Assembly (NCBI GenBank): GCA_029582155.1
Contig: CM055899.1
Coordinates: 77,825,719-77,889,718, forward strand
Direction of reading: 5' to 3'
From: Panopea generosa
Taxonomy: Eukaryota; Mollusca; Bivalvia; Adapedonta; Hiatellidae
Length of the DNA: 64,000 nucleotides
The notes beneath the pieces were generated by a model. It worked only from the letters and a program-made list of their open reading frames with translations. It did no database searches and was not told the origin of the DNA. Below, one piece after another: positions 45,130 through 57,690 of this stretch; the first letter of the stretch is position 1, and every line of letters begins with the position of its first letter. The translations under genes and the position numbers were made by a program.

Positions 45130-48100
45130 GAGGAGGAGGCAGGTAAAAGAAAAAATATAAGAATTGCAACAAAAACAGTTGACCAGTCCTACCAGTTTGT
45201 GATTTTTTTCTTCACATTTTTTTCTGATGGAGTTTTGATTCCCTTACCCTAACCATGAAAAAAAAAAATCTGATGTTGACAAACAAAAATTAATATTTTG
45301 ATATCTGTACAATATTTAGTTTATTAAACTAATTAAGTTCCAGTTTTAGTCATTTATGTTAATTTAATATTATCATTCTATTTTCGTGATTTATTTAACA
45401 ATACCAAGTCATACATTCAGTTCTCACATCAAACAGGTTTGAGAGCGTACTTCTATATCTACATATTACTACCAAAAAGCAATTTCTGATTATAACTGGG
45501 AGATGACGTAAACATCAAAAAAAATAGTTTGAGTAGTCTTACAATGGGTTTAACAGAAGTAAGATAGGGCGTTGGGTTATCATATTATACGCACTATGGG
45601 GTCCAGACATAGCTCTCCAAAACCAAGATCTGTATTGCTTTATTGTTTTTTTTGACTATATTTGGTTTGAACGTTTATATAACCAGCAAGGGAGGACCTC
45701 TTACAGACAGGATAACTTCATAATATATATAATTATATATATATATATATATATTATTTATATTGGCATATATATGTGCCAAAGATAGTTCATTAGGTAA
45801 TCCGTCTATACGTTTAAACATTTAAATCTGATAAACAAAAAGTATTATTTAATAGTTAACGTCTTATCAGATAAATACCGGTGTTGCCGTTCAGTGGGAC
45901 ATGTTATTGACACAAACAGTTCGAACCTTGTTGATATATTCTACCCAGGACCATTTCATAACGAAGAATGCGGCAATCCAGGATATACGCTAAAGGCGTA
46001 GATAAAAAATCGAATACACTAGGCTATCAAAAATCAAATAAGAAATGACACACTGTCAGTTTATTGTGTATCCATTCTTAGGTTGCTAAATAAACGCGTT
46101 TTAATATATGTTACAGATAAGCTGCAGTAAAGTCGTGTTAGCATTCGCATTGTTCACTGTCAGTTAAATATGCTGAATGCAAATCATGATCAAACATCCT
46201 AGATTTAAGTCAGCAACTGATAACAAAGCATACCACTGATTTAACTCGGTGGCCTCTGCTCTATATGAAAGACACTAAATTCTGCATAAAGTCAAACGTT
46301 AAGTCCACCGTTCGTAGTTTATGAATCTTCCAAAGGTCTACAAACAATCAATACAACAATAAATATAGGATATTCGTTTCATTGTGAGAGCAAGTTAAGA
46401 AATTGATAAATGTGTACAACAATTCAGTAGTATGTTCACAGTTCACGAAACTAAACATTTTATTTTGTATGAATACTTGTCCTGAAAGGTATATTAATAT
46501 ATTATTTTATATTATGAATGATATATTTTATAAAAAAACAGCCTTTGAAAATTAAATGATATCAATAATCTCTTACTAGTTACTCCATAAAGCTTGTGAA
46601 ATAATAATTGTCAGTGTCCAAATTTTTCCCATTATATGGCAATTTTTCATAAAAAAGATGGTAAGCTGTTGGAATGATATTTTCTCACCCTTTTTAGGAG
46701 GTATCGAGCTTTTTTGCCTTAGGAATATTGAATATTATATCGTTGTGGAACAGTGTTTTTTTCAGTTTTTGGAACTGAACTCAAGCAATTTCTCAGGTTT
46801 GGCATAATATCGACATAAACCACTGGGCTACCATTTTTTTAATCGGATACTTGTATCAGGTATCATCAGTAAGACGCACACTTTTTATTACTTTCCACTA
46901 GATAAATTCTACTACCCTAAGAATCAACATCCAATTTAAATTTTTTAACCTGTTCAGTTAAATGTTTAAACAAACATTCACGTTATTTATAAGGTTGCGA
47001 GGTCCAGCAATTTGAATAGATGTAACTAACTGAGAAGTTGTTTCAATTGGAATGTGTTTCATTCATCTTAATACATTAACGAACTAAATCATTTTCATTT
47101 ATAGTGTAGCCATGTTAAAGAACTTGTGGATACGGATTTGAATTTAAATATTTTCAAACTATAGTCATAGAAACAAAGTACCGATTGCCTTTCCTGCCCT
47201 GAAGAGTAATCACAGAGTAAGTGATGACTGACTCTATCCTTTGTTTAACATAGACTTAAAAACAACAACACAGGATGTAATTTCGCAAAATCTGTGATTT
47301 TCTATGTCTTAACTTCATTGAATACATAACAAAAAGCATCACTATCACCGATGGAATACAAAGATTTGTTTCAGCTTTCTACTTTAGTATAAGCTATACT
47401 GATTAACTTTTGGTAAAGTCGAAAACAGGCAGTGACATGATTTGAAGATGAATTTGCCATAAATTTATCATGGTTATCTTTCTCACAGGAAAACATTTTG
47501 TTTTTCATACAATTCAAACGTTTTGTCTTTTCCTCGTCGGCTTTGTTTTTATAGCATTAATGCATATATCACATTCATCTTTCGAGGGGTTGTGAAATGA
47601 AATATTTAATTCAGGATTGAAAATATGCCTATACAATTATTCCTTATAACGTTTGTTTGCTTTTCAAACTTAAATACCTCTCTTTTTGAGGGAATTTCTG
47701 TCAGATTTGATATTTGTGGTATGTTAGGCAGAGCACCTCCATTGGAATCAGGAAATGCTTCCGCGTCTGTTTTATTTGAATAGTATTATTGGTTTATTTT
47801 GAACATTTTGAAAGCATCGTCACGTTTGAATTGTGATTTAGGAAAGAAATTGATGCTCGGAAATCATGTATTCAATATTCCAACAATCATCATCAACAAC
47901 ATCCTAACCATCTGCATTATTACAGACGCCAATATTACATATTCCTGTATCATCAAACTAATCTTTACCATTATTTGAAATATCAAATGTGCTTAACATA
48001 AATCCTACCATTTAGCTCGCAACATGCAGGGCTTGCATTGGTGTTTTTGCAGCTGCTTTTACGTTACTGATTTCAGAAATATCAAAAGAAAATGCTTGTT

Positions 48101-48915
48101 AAATATGATTAACTGATGTACGCTCCTTCACTAAAAACCTGAACAGTCAGAATCTGTGTCAGATTGTTCCTTAGTATGTAAATGTCATTATTGATTCCAG
48201 AATGTTCATTCCTAGCTCCGACAGAAATGTATAGGTTTGTATTGTAGTCTCCATCTAATGCCATAACCTCATATCGATTATTAGCGCCTTATTGTTTTAA
48301 AAAAGCCACTCAGTAACTTATGAACAAGGCCATGTCAAACAAATTATGGAGGGTAGTCATGGTTGTCATTCTACCAGGACAAACCATGGTTGTCATTCTA
48401 CCAGAACAAACCATACATAACAATATCGTTCCTGTTCAAAGAAGTAAAATGATGAATCATAAAATGGGATTCCCTATTGGGATATACATGTACAGCCACA
48501 GACTGCATAATTCCAATTTAAATAACAGAATGAAATGCAGGGTAATAAAAATTATGGACGATATAGATATAGTTCAATATTTTAAATAAGTATTAATGAG
48601 ATCAATTCCATTCATGACCGGGAAAACATTCACCTTCAGCATCGTTATTTTACTCTTTTAAAAGTTACTTGTGTAGTTTTTAATTTGCATGCGTTAGAAC
48701 GGATTCGAAAATAAAAATGTTTTAAATAATTAAAGTCCAATCATATCTGTAAAAAGTCAATATCAAATGGTGCAATAAATCAACATTAAACAATTTTACG
48801 TTAACTTTACGGATGATGTTCTGTATTTTATTCATTTAGATGATCGTAGCACATTGAAAACTTGTTTGAAGAGTTCTGAAAAATACAGGAATTATTAAAA
48901 GTCTTTGATGGTGAT
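45130..48915. other. Intergenic AT-rich DNA
   Basis: A (TA)n stretch lies at 45722-45760. No coding text, SINE heads or arrays were recognised. A 89-codon ORF at 48320-48589 holds a short internal duplication (GTTGTCATTCTACCAG twice) and no domain. Confidence 0.45.
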
Positions 48916-48917
48916 CA

Positions 48918-49122
48918 TGTCATAATACATTATGATGTCATAATGAAAATTATGATGTCATAATGTAAAATATCATGTCATAATGTAAATTATCATGTCA
49001 TAATGTAAATTTTCATGTCATAATGTAAATTATGCTGTAATAATGTAAATTATGCTGTCATAATGTAAATATTCATGTAATAATGTATATTGTCATGTCA
49101 TAATGTAAATTATCATGTCTAA
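48918..49122. repeat. 20-bp minisatellite
   Basis: About ten copies of ATCATGTCATAATGTAAATT with small changes. Confidence 0.9.
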
Positions 49123-50002
49123 ATAAATGATTTTGTCAAGCACTAATTTTTTGCACCATGTCTTATAATAAAATTATTTTTTTAAAAAAACGCAATACAT
49201 GTACTAAAAAATATATCGCATAAAATATAATTATTTTTGCAATTTCCACGACGAAATATTTTCACTGCGTGTGTATCCAAATTTTGAATTGTTTAACGAA
49301 AACGGTAAAAAAATGTCAGTTATCTCGTTTTTGTGTTCAAGGGACGACACCTCTGATGTGGTAATAGTGTATATTTGTCAATAACACTTGTAGTATTGTG
49401 TCAATTGTTTCTAATATAGTCATTGTAATATATAAAGATAAACGTGTTGCCTTTGAAACAAAGCAAGAAACGTGTTAAACTGTATAATTTGGTTTAGAAG
49501 TATCGATTAGATTAGATTATCAACTTCAGTTATTTAAGATAATTAACAGCATGTTTGATTTTAATGTTTACTTTTTGTGTGACACAAGTGTTCATATAAA
49601 ATAAAAACTTATTATCACTTAACATTAAACAGCTAGAGTGATATTTGCGTTTCGTCAAACGTGCAATTATCGTTTTGAAAAGTTGTGTTTGAGCAATTAA
49701 GATAATACAGTGTAGTCATTTTATACCTTCTTTCTTTCGAAATTAAGACCTATCAGCTTGACAAATGTACACAACAGATGAATCACTCGTTCACCGTAAT
49801 TTACTGATATGACAGTTGAATAAGTAGCATCCTTAGCAAGTTCAGGAATAGATCTCCCTTAAACCAGTATCATGCAACTTTTAACTTTAATAGTATTAAA
49901 ACGCTGACTGCTACTAGCATAATATTTTCCAAGTTGCGTTATGCTAGAAGCCGGAACTACTCGGCTATGTGTTAATTTAGAGTTAATGCAGTATTTTTTA
50001 AG
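49123..50002. other. Intergenic, nothing recognised
   Basis: AT-rich with no repeat array or ORF of interest. Confidence 0.45.
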
Positions 50003-50256
50003 CCAGGGGTGGTATTCCCATTCTTAAGAATATTCTTAGACTTGAGCGTGAAAATCCAAATTTTATCCTTTGATATCTAGTTTATCGTGACAGCGAGAAC
50101 AATTGTGAGAGCTTATTTGACTTTATGTTAGGTGTCCCTACATGCTTGCAAAGTTTGACTTTGGTCACAATGGTCTCTAAGTGTGTTTTTCAAAATTCAT
50201 TCTTGAGTTCAAGTTTATGAATATTCTTAAGAATGGGTGGTGAATACGTCCCCTGG
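50003..50256. mobile_element. MITE-like element with about 60-bp inverted ends
   Basis: Begins CCAGGGGTGGTATTCCCATT and ends GGTGAATACGTCCCCTGG. Both arms carry ATTCTTAAGAATATTC and then ACTTGA in mirrored order; the arms pair over about 60 bases with small gaps. 254 bp, no coding capacity. Flanking target-site duplication is not clear. Likely mobilised in trans by a DNA transposase, by family analogy. Confidence 0.8.
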
Positions 50257-50739
50257 TAAAACATATACTACTGCCGCATTCCGTTGTTTCTTGATAAATA
50301 AATACTCGCCAAGGGCTCGCACTTATTGCTCTTCTTACACTCGACAAATACAGCTGATATTCTAAGCTACTAACCATGTAATTCTTATGTATGAATACCA
50401 AAGTTTAAATGTTTTCTTACATTTTTTATAGTGACCGTTTAGTTGATAAATTATATTTTTGTTAAACTATTGTGTCCCGGTGTTTCTTATTGACACTGCT
50501 TTCCAAGTGTGTCTTTGTGCTTTCCATCTAATACAACTTTAAGCTGCATTACATGCTGCGGCTACTACAATGTTAATTGAGACTGTTGTTTTCAATTAAT
50601 CGCTTTTGAAACGGTCATTTATTGTTATAAACATGTTTGAATTTATATTTGCTGACAAATAAACATATTGTAGCAAATTAAGTATGCAAATTGGGTGAAT
50701 TTAAACGGACACAGGCACAGGATATTTGTCCTTAACACC

Positions 50740-51115
50740 GTCTTGAAGGTCTCACTTCACAGTTTTTTTTGTGTGTATAGAATAAGATCTAGGATTTCCA
50801 CGGTAAAAATATTCCAAGTAGAATTTTTTTTTCTCAGCAGGAATGAATCCCGACATAAAAATGCACAATAACTGAAAGGTTGACCAACTTGATTTTTAAA
50901 GAGTGTGCAGTGACACCCTGAGATAAATACATGCATCTGTTGAAATCCTATAAACGTCTTTTTAGCACCAATAAGGTCTTGTTGCAGTGCATGCTATGCA
51001 AGCTTTTGCTCTATTCATCTGCAACAAGAAATCACAGCCATTATTAACCATTTTGAAAACATTTCAAACCAAATTACATGGAACATTTTACAAGCGCAAG
51101 AATCATTTTAGCGAA
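50740..51115 (+). repeat. Dispersed repeat, copy 1 of 2
   Basis: Aligns by eye with 53935-54245: shared blocks AGATCTAGGATTTCCACG / AAGTCTAGAATTTCCACG, ACATAAAAATGCACAATAAC, TTGTTGAAATCCTAT / TTGTTAAAATCCTAT and AACCATTTTGAAAA, in order. Copy 2 directly precedes the LINE remnant, so this may be LINE 5' sequence. Confidence 0.65.
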
Positions 51116-52514
51116 ACTGTGTATTGAGACGCGTAGTACCCTTGATTAACAATATTTTCTTGCTGATCTGGCATTTGCATAGTGATTGAGTGATTTGTTT
51201 CATTTTATATATACTGAACGGAACAGCTTGCCAGCCACCTTACATGCGTCAAAGAAGTTTAAGCTAACCTGTTACCTGACATATATTTTAAAAAAAAAAT
51301 TATCAAAGCAATTTTCTTGAAATTTTGACTTAAATAAGAACAACTATTAAGTATAACAATGACCAATCGGGTATGTTATATACACACATACTTGTCTGTC
51401 AATGTCGTTAATGTCTGTTAATAACGCTACTTAATAGTTTAGCGAAGATATTAGAAACTCAAAAGTGGAGAGTTAGCTGTTCTGATCATTAACAAAGAGT
51501 TGTGTTTAATAATACGTTGATGTTTTGTCGATTGTAAAGATTATATCAAAAACTCATTTATTAAAAATCTTTACATGCATATTGTAAAACTAGATATCGC
51601 TGATAATAGTTTGATAATGTGGCGGCTCTATAATGCATCCGATGTTTCTTTATCCTTTCAATATATTTATACCACACTCTTTTCAGGGGCTGCTTCAGGT
51701 CCGGCAAACAATACTTCATTGTCAAGAGGAGACAAAGATTAAACCACTATTTTGAATTCTTTAAAGGAACCCATCGGTATGTCTACATCTACGTCTACAA
51801 TTAAACTATTCCAGATTATTTAGAAAGTAATTTTTCTTACCTTTCTGTTGGTGGTGGCATTAAATGTAAACAAACAATTGTTCCGTTTAAATATAAATAT
51901 ACAATTGTTCCGTTTACATCATTTGTTAATTAGTATAGAAGAATGTAATGTTTTTATTGTAAAATGTATATGGTTGAAGATAGTTCTAGTATGAGCAAAA
52001 TTATAGATTTCCATCTTGTTAATTTGTAAACATTAAATTGAAATTTAATAAAAAAAATAAAGTATACACCATAATTGGCTGATAAAACTTTAAAACACTT
52101 AATTGTTTTATTTCTAATTTCACATTCTGACGAAATGTAATATATTGGTCGGACACTTATGCAATCTGACTACGGCTTGAACAACAGCTGTTCAAGCGAA
52201 TTAACTGTTGTTTGTTAGATTTTATATATACTGATTGTATTACTTGCCTTAGTTTTTTTTTATTTGTTTTTTTTTCTAAATAAAATGAGACGACAAATAA
52301 TTCTAGAAGGAGATTTATTTCGCCATTATACAATAAACGATATCATTAAACATAGTGTTTCGGTTGAAAAAGTTTTGATATAGACCTCTCATTAAGCATG
52401 ATTAACTTATAATACACTGTGTTGCTCTAAAACTAGGAAGATTGACACTTTTTGACGTAAGGAAAGCCCTACTAAACGTAGGGTTTAAAATTTAAAAAAT
52501 CCATATTTTACTCA
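51116..52514. other. Intergenic AT-rich DNA, nothing recognised
   Basis: No repeat array, tRNA-like head or coding text seen. At 51880-51930 a phrase (CAATTGTTCCGTTTA) occurs twice. Confidence 0.45.
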
Positions 52515-52680
52515 CTTTATAGTGTCACAAGGCTGACCATTTACTTGTCATTTACTTGCGGAAAGACGGTGGTTCAACTCAGATTCATTATGAGGTGATC
52601 CTCCATCAATGAAGCTGGATATGCCATATATAACCTGTAAAGCATTGAACATGGCGTTAAACCCCATTTTAAAAAATGGA
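52515..52680 (+). mobile_element. SINE (family C), 3' two thirds
   Basis: Central block TTGCGGAAAGACGGTGGTTC, then CAGATTCATTATGAGGTGAT and a tail CTCCATCAATGAAGCTGGAT then GCCATATATAACCTGT. This copy shows on one molecule both the block amplified at 11.9-13.7 kb and the tail amplified at 27.4-30.1 kb. Confidence 0.7.
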
Positions 52681-52796
52681 TTACCCTGCGTTCATTGCGT
52701 AATTTATCACAGTGGGTGATCATTCACGCGCTTTTTTGCACAGGTGAAAATATTGTACGCGCTTTTTGGTATCCGTGTGAAGTGTACATGCAATTC

Positions 52797-53205
52797 GGAA
52801 CCAGTAAATACATGATACGACACCCGTGAACACATGATACAGAACCCGTGAACACATGATACATTATCCGTAAACACATGATACGTCACCCGTGAACACA
52901 TGATACGTCACCCATGAACACACGATACAGTACCCGTGAACACATGATACGTCACCCATGAATACATGATACGTCACCCGTGAACACATGATACAGCACC
53001 AGTGAAGACATGATGCAACACCCGTGAACACATGATACGTCACCCATGAACACATGATACGTCACCCATGAACACATGATACAGTACCCGTGAGCACATG
53101 CTACGTCAGCCGTGAATACATGATACGTCACGCGTGAACACATGATACAGCACTAGTGAACACATAATACAGCACCCTTGAACACATGATACAGCACCTT
53201 TGAAA
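52797..53205. repeat. 22-bp minisatellite
   Basis: About 18 copies of CGTGAACACATGATACAGCA CC with GTCACC variants. It creates minus-strand ORFs rich in Cys, Val and His that are not genes. Confidence 0.93.
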
Positions 53206-53934
53206 TTAAGATAATCTGCGGTGGCGTTACAAACTACTAATTAGTTAACATTTGAATAAAATGATGCTATTCATGCTAGTTATGCTAGTTATGCTAGTTA
53301 TTCTGGATTAAACTCCATATCCCGATCATGTTCCCAGTGTTCTAGACGATTGCGGTATGGGTATTGGAGGTTTATTACTGATAAAAAGTGTTGTAACGGT
53401 GACTATGGATCGTAACTTATTCTTTCAGGGATGTCATTTATATATTCTAAAAACAGTTTCAGTGAGACAATATTCCAAATTGACTGCGGTTTTCAACAGT
53501 TTTGAGAAATATAAATCGTCATATAAAGGGAAATAACTGTTGTACATTTTCGGATTATTTAAAGGATTGCATTACCTCTCTTGGTTTATTTCTTTTCCAA
53601 AATTTTCGTTAGCGTTTGTGAATGAATCAATAATATCGATATCATTAATATTATAACTGTAAATAAACCCAATTAAAACATTTTTTTTTCATTTTGGGTA
53701 AATAGACACTTTTCGGGAAATACCAGGTTCTATGTATAGACTATCCGGTTCATGTCACACTTGATTGCTGTTCCCTCATCCATACGCTCCCTAGTTTATA
53801 TCACGTTGAAATAGAAGAAAATCGGACTATCAACCGATGCTTCGGGAGGGTACCTCGTTCGATATGTTATAAGTCTATATACATTCTGTTTTAAGACCCT
53901 CTAGATGTGTGTATGAAGGCCTAACTACACAGCT

Positions 53935-54245
53935 GACTTTCGTTCTTTGTTCTTATAAAACAAGTCTAGAATTTCCACGTAGAATCTTTTTTAAAGTATT
54001 TTTTCCATAGCAAGAATTTATCCGCACATAAAAATGTACAATAACTAGTAGTTTGACAGAGACAGTACAGTAACATCCTAAGATTTTCGGAAAAAAAAAG
54101 TCCTAAAGCGCTAATGATACACGCATTTGTTAAAATCCTATGCAAGTCACGTTTTAACACCAGTGATTGAAGTATTTACTATGTCAGCATTTGCTTTACC
54201 CATCTGCAGGAAGAAATCGAAGCTCTTATGAACCATTTTGAAAAT
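53935..54245 (+). repeat. Dispersed repeat, copy 2 of 2
   Basis: Partner of 50740-51115. It lies just before the LINE ORF1-like remains and has the same orientation, so it could be the 5' part of that LINE. Confidence 0.6.
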
Positions 54246-54683
54246 TTACACAGGACATTTTTAAGTAAAAAAATCTTTCTGCCGTAAAAACAATGTGCGC
54301 AACTGTGTAGTAAGACCTTAAACTACAACGAAGTATAAATCTTAATCCGTACTCTGTCACATTGTTTGTCACACAACTGGTAAGCACCCGCAAATCCAAA
54401 ACGCAGTTGATAGTCTCAAAGCTGACGTACTAAATATCAAACAAAATATAATGCTTATGTACAGAATAAAATGGATATACTGAAATAAACTGTTATCTGT
54501 GTCAAGTCTGATCTTTTGGAACTCACCAGTACCATTGAAAGTAACTTGTAGCAAATAAAATTCTGTGTTGAAGTAATACAATCGGAAAAAGTATCTAGTA
54601 TTGTAAGCTGCAAAAACGAAATCAAACAGTTAAATAGCAATGTGATAGCATGTGATGAGAATTTTTAACTTACATCAAACAAT

Positions 54684-55199
54684 ATGACTAACAAAGTCGA
54701 ACTTACTTCGAAAGTCTCGAAAAGACATTCCAAACAAAATACACATTTACAAAGGTACAATAATCAATTGAAAAAGTCGTTCCTAACCTCTTACACATAT
54801 GAAGAACTCTATACCGTAGAAACTATCACCAATCTGATATCAGACAGTTATGATGTAGTTGTGCAAGAGGACAATTACAGCAGTGTAATAATTCTTGATA
54901 AATGTCAAAGTCAAGGTTGTTGCGAAACTCGGGATAAAAGGGTAGATTCAAATATATATGTAAATCCAAATAAAGCATCCGTCGCTAAACCTTCGCCGGA
55001 TAATACCAATAATAAAATAACGTATTATAATCCAATTCCTGAACTTGTAAAAAAGTTGGTAAACTTCCTAACCATAACTGAATCTTTAACGTATCCACAA
55101 ATGATCCCTGAGAATCAACCATCTTTTTACTTATTTTACCATAAAACATGTCATACAACTTACAACAATACAATAAATCTAAATTTTATTACTTTGTAG
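54684..55199 (+). pseudogene. LINE ORF1-like open frame, 171 codons
   Basis: Text MTNKVELTSKVSKRHSKQNT, polar and lysine/asparagine-rich, with DKCQSQGCCETRDKR in the middle. Position, orientation and composition fit the N-terminal part of a non-LTR ORF1, upstream of the ORF1 end at 56147. No start context or splice sites argue for a host gene. Its last 20 codons overlap the first copy of a 345-bp tandem repeat. I cannot name a domain. Confidence 0.45.
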
Positions 55200-56030
55200 T
55201 GTTTTCTATCAGATATAACGTGAATATCAATATTTGGCGGCCATTTTGGTGGCCATATTGAATTTGTGGCCAAACGCCCCAACAGCCGTTAGTAAGAAAT
55301 ATATTTTAAGAGTCATCATACATTTTACCTCCAGAAACAAGCATTTATAAATAAATATACGGCCAAAGCATTAACCAAATGCGTATATTTCCAGAAAAAA
55401 ATGTCATGTTTTTCATATTTTGGCTGTCATTTTGTCCCTAATTTAGACTTTATATACATGAACCACCATTTATTCACTCTTTGTTACCTTCAATCATGTT
55501 ATACAACTTGCAACAACACAATTAATACTTTGCAGTGTTTTCTATCAGAATATATATTATAACATCAATTTCAATATTAGGTGGTCATTTTGGCGGCCTT
55601 CTTGGTTTTGTGACCAAACGCCCCAATAACCTTTAGTAATAAATAGGTTTTCGGACTCAGCAATTACCTCTAGAAATTAGCATTTATAAATAAAAATAAG
55701 GCCAAAGTATTTAACAAAATGAATATATTTGCGAAAAAAGTGTCATTTTTCATATTTTGGCGGCTTTTTTGTCCCTTATTTAGACTCCTTTTTCTTGAAT
55801 CAACCGTATTTTTATTCTTTTTTACTCTAAAACATGTCAAACAACTAACAACAACACAATAAATCTAAATTGTAAAACTTTGCAGTGTTTTCTATCAGTT
55901 TTTATATTGTAACATGAATTTCAATATTTGGTGGCCATTTTGGCGACCATCTTAGATTTGTGACTAAACGCTCAACAGCGGGTAAGTATAAATTGATTTT
56001 GGGAATCAGCGTTAATTTACCTCTAGAAAC
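55139..56030. repeat. About 340-bp tandem repeat, 2.6 copies, inside the LINE remnant
   Basis: Copies start near 55139, 55491 and 55828, each with AACATGTCATACAACT-like text, TTTGCAGTGTTTTCTATCAG, a GGTGGCCATTTTGGCGGCC-like segment and CCAAACGCCCCAA. Divergence is moderate. It splits the two ORF1-like parts of the LINE. Confidence 0.85.
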
Positions 56031-56146
56031 AAGTCTCAAACCTTGTGGACATAAAAAGTAAATCAACACTCCCCTATATCTGGAACTATTACGCTGCGTA
56101 TCCATAGCTGATCTCTGAGGTTAAAGCTAACTCTTTCAATGGCCAG

Positions 56147-56690
56147 TTGAACGAATCGTCCGTTACTTCGTGTCCTCAAACTGGTAGCTACGCTGCGACC
56201 ATTAACTCACCTGTACACCCCTCTTGTTATCACAGTTTACAGATGAACTATGCTCAAGCGGTCGCTACTAGTTCACGGAATCTCAAATCACTACATTATG
56301 GCTCGGAATTACGCACACTTGCATTGTCAACAAAGTCTGATTGTGACAAGTTAAAAGGTTCTGAGTCCTGTTATACTGACTCTAAAACACAGAGCACAGC
56401 CGATGACGACCTTGATTTCTGTGACTATATAAGTAAACGACCAACAACTTTTTATATAGGTGGATTTAGACATTCTGTCGATGAAAACAAAATATATCAT
56501 TTTGTTAGTAATTAAGGTAAAAAATATTAGCAAAAGTTCTATCTTCAGAAGCAAGAAATATGGTGCTGCGGTCGTAAGGTTAAACGCTTAAGGCGACATG
56601 CGTGTGCGCCTATTAGACTTCATAGTCGGTCCGGTATCATTGATTACACCCCGTATTTGTGTATTGAATCTGACTATGATTAGTTGGTTC
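56147..56690 (+). pseudogene. LINE ORF1 C-terminal part, frameshifted
   Basis: The open frame 56147-56515 ends TFYIGGFRHSVDENKIYHFV and a stop; after a frame change, FRSKKYGAAVVRLNA and GDMRVRLLDFIVGPVS follow to about 56690. A G-x-x-x-S/D-E-x-x-I fold followed by KxxGAAVVRLN is characteristic of RRM-like ORF1 ends in non-LTR elements. Dead copy. Confidence 0.6.
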
Positions 56691-56711
56691 GTTCACATAA
56701 AATATTGACAC

Positions 56712-57690
56712 TTGATTATTCATATGAACAGTACCTTAAATGTAGTAACCTGGAATGCAACAGGCATTATGTCTGGTTGCTCTTACTTCTGCGATATTTT
56801 AAGAAACAATAATGTTGACTTCTGTGGGATCTCTGAGCACTGGTTGCGCGAAATTGATTTGCATTTTCTTAATTATATAGATTATATGTATAAAACTGAC
56901 ACCGTATGTGATAAGGATTTGTGCATTCCTTGTATGAGCAATGTTCTAAAGGGAGGTGTTCTTTGAAATAATTGGCATTCCAACAAAATTACTACGTTGC
57001 AAATTGATGATGATAGAATAGTCGGAATCCAATTTGAATTTTCAACAAATTGGTTTATGTATTTATTTCAAGTCTATTTTTAAAATAGTAATCATTCTCT
57101 TGCAAAGTTCAATGAAAATGTTGAAAAACTTGATGATTCAGTTTATAAATACAGGGACAGAGGTAGTATGGTTTAATGGGTGAAAAAAATGCTCATCTTA
57201 ACACAGATAAATTTATAAAGCCGCTCGATGATAGAAGCATCCGTTTCAGTACCGTTTTACACGAACTAAACTTAATATCTGTAATTTCCTAAGATACCGG
57301 AGCGAAATCTACTTTGTTTCCTAGTATGGTAAACATGAAACATTAATAGATCAACCATTATGCAATATGACCATAAGGAATATGTTGTTAAAATGTGAGG
57401 TTTTGGAAGACAATGCCTTAAATATGTCAAATCATAGGCCAGTCATAAGTACAATTAAATTTCCAGTTTTCAATGTTGAAAGTGAAGGGCATATTACGCC
57501 AAGATTAAAATGGTCAAAAATGTCGACGCAATCATTGTTAAATGTGAGGTTTTGGAAGACAATGCTCTAGATATGTCAAATCATAGGCCAGTCATATGTA
57601 CAATTAAATTTCCAGTTTTCAATGCTGAAAGAGAAGTGCATATTAGACTTAGATTAAGATGGTTAAAAGTGCCGACGCAATCATTAGTAA
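56712..57690 (+). pseudogene. LINE ORF2 endonuclease (APE-type) remnant
   Basis: Starts LNVVTWNATGIMSGCSYFCD and ISEHWLREIDLHF, the N-terminal blocks of the apurinic-like endonuclease (WN-x-x-G and the catalytic Glu in SEHWL). Later MSNHRPVISTIKFP corresponds to the terminal S-D-H-x-P motif, here with Asn in place of Asp. Stops and frameshifts break it. The last part is tandemly duplicated (57387-57536 and 57537-57689). Confidence 0.8.

Noticed and set aside
48320..48589. 89-codon plus-strand ORF
   Set aside because: Part is a direct 24-base duplication; no domain, and start context is ordinary.
52707..53143. Minus-strand Cys/Val/His-rich ORFs
   Set aside because: Readings of the 22-bp array in several frames.
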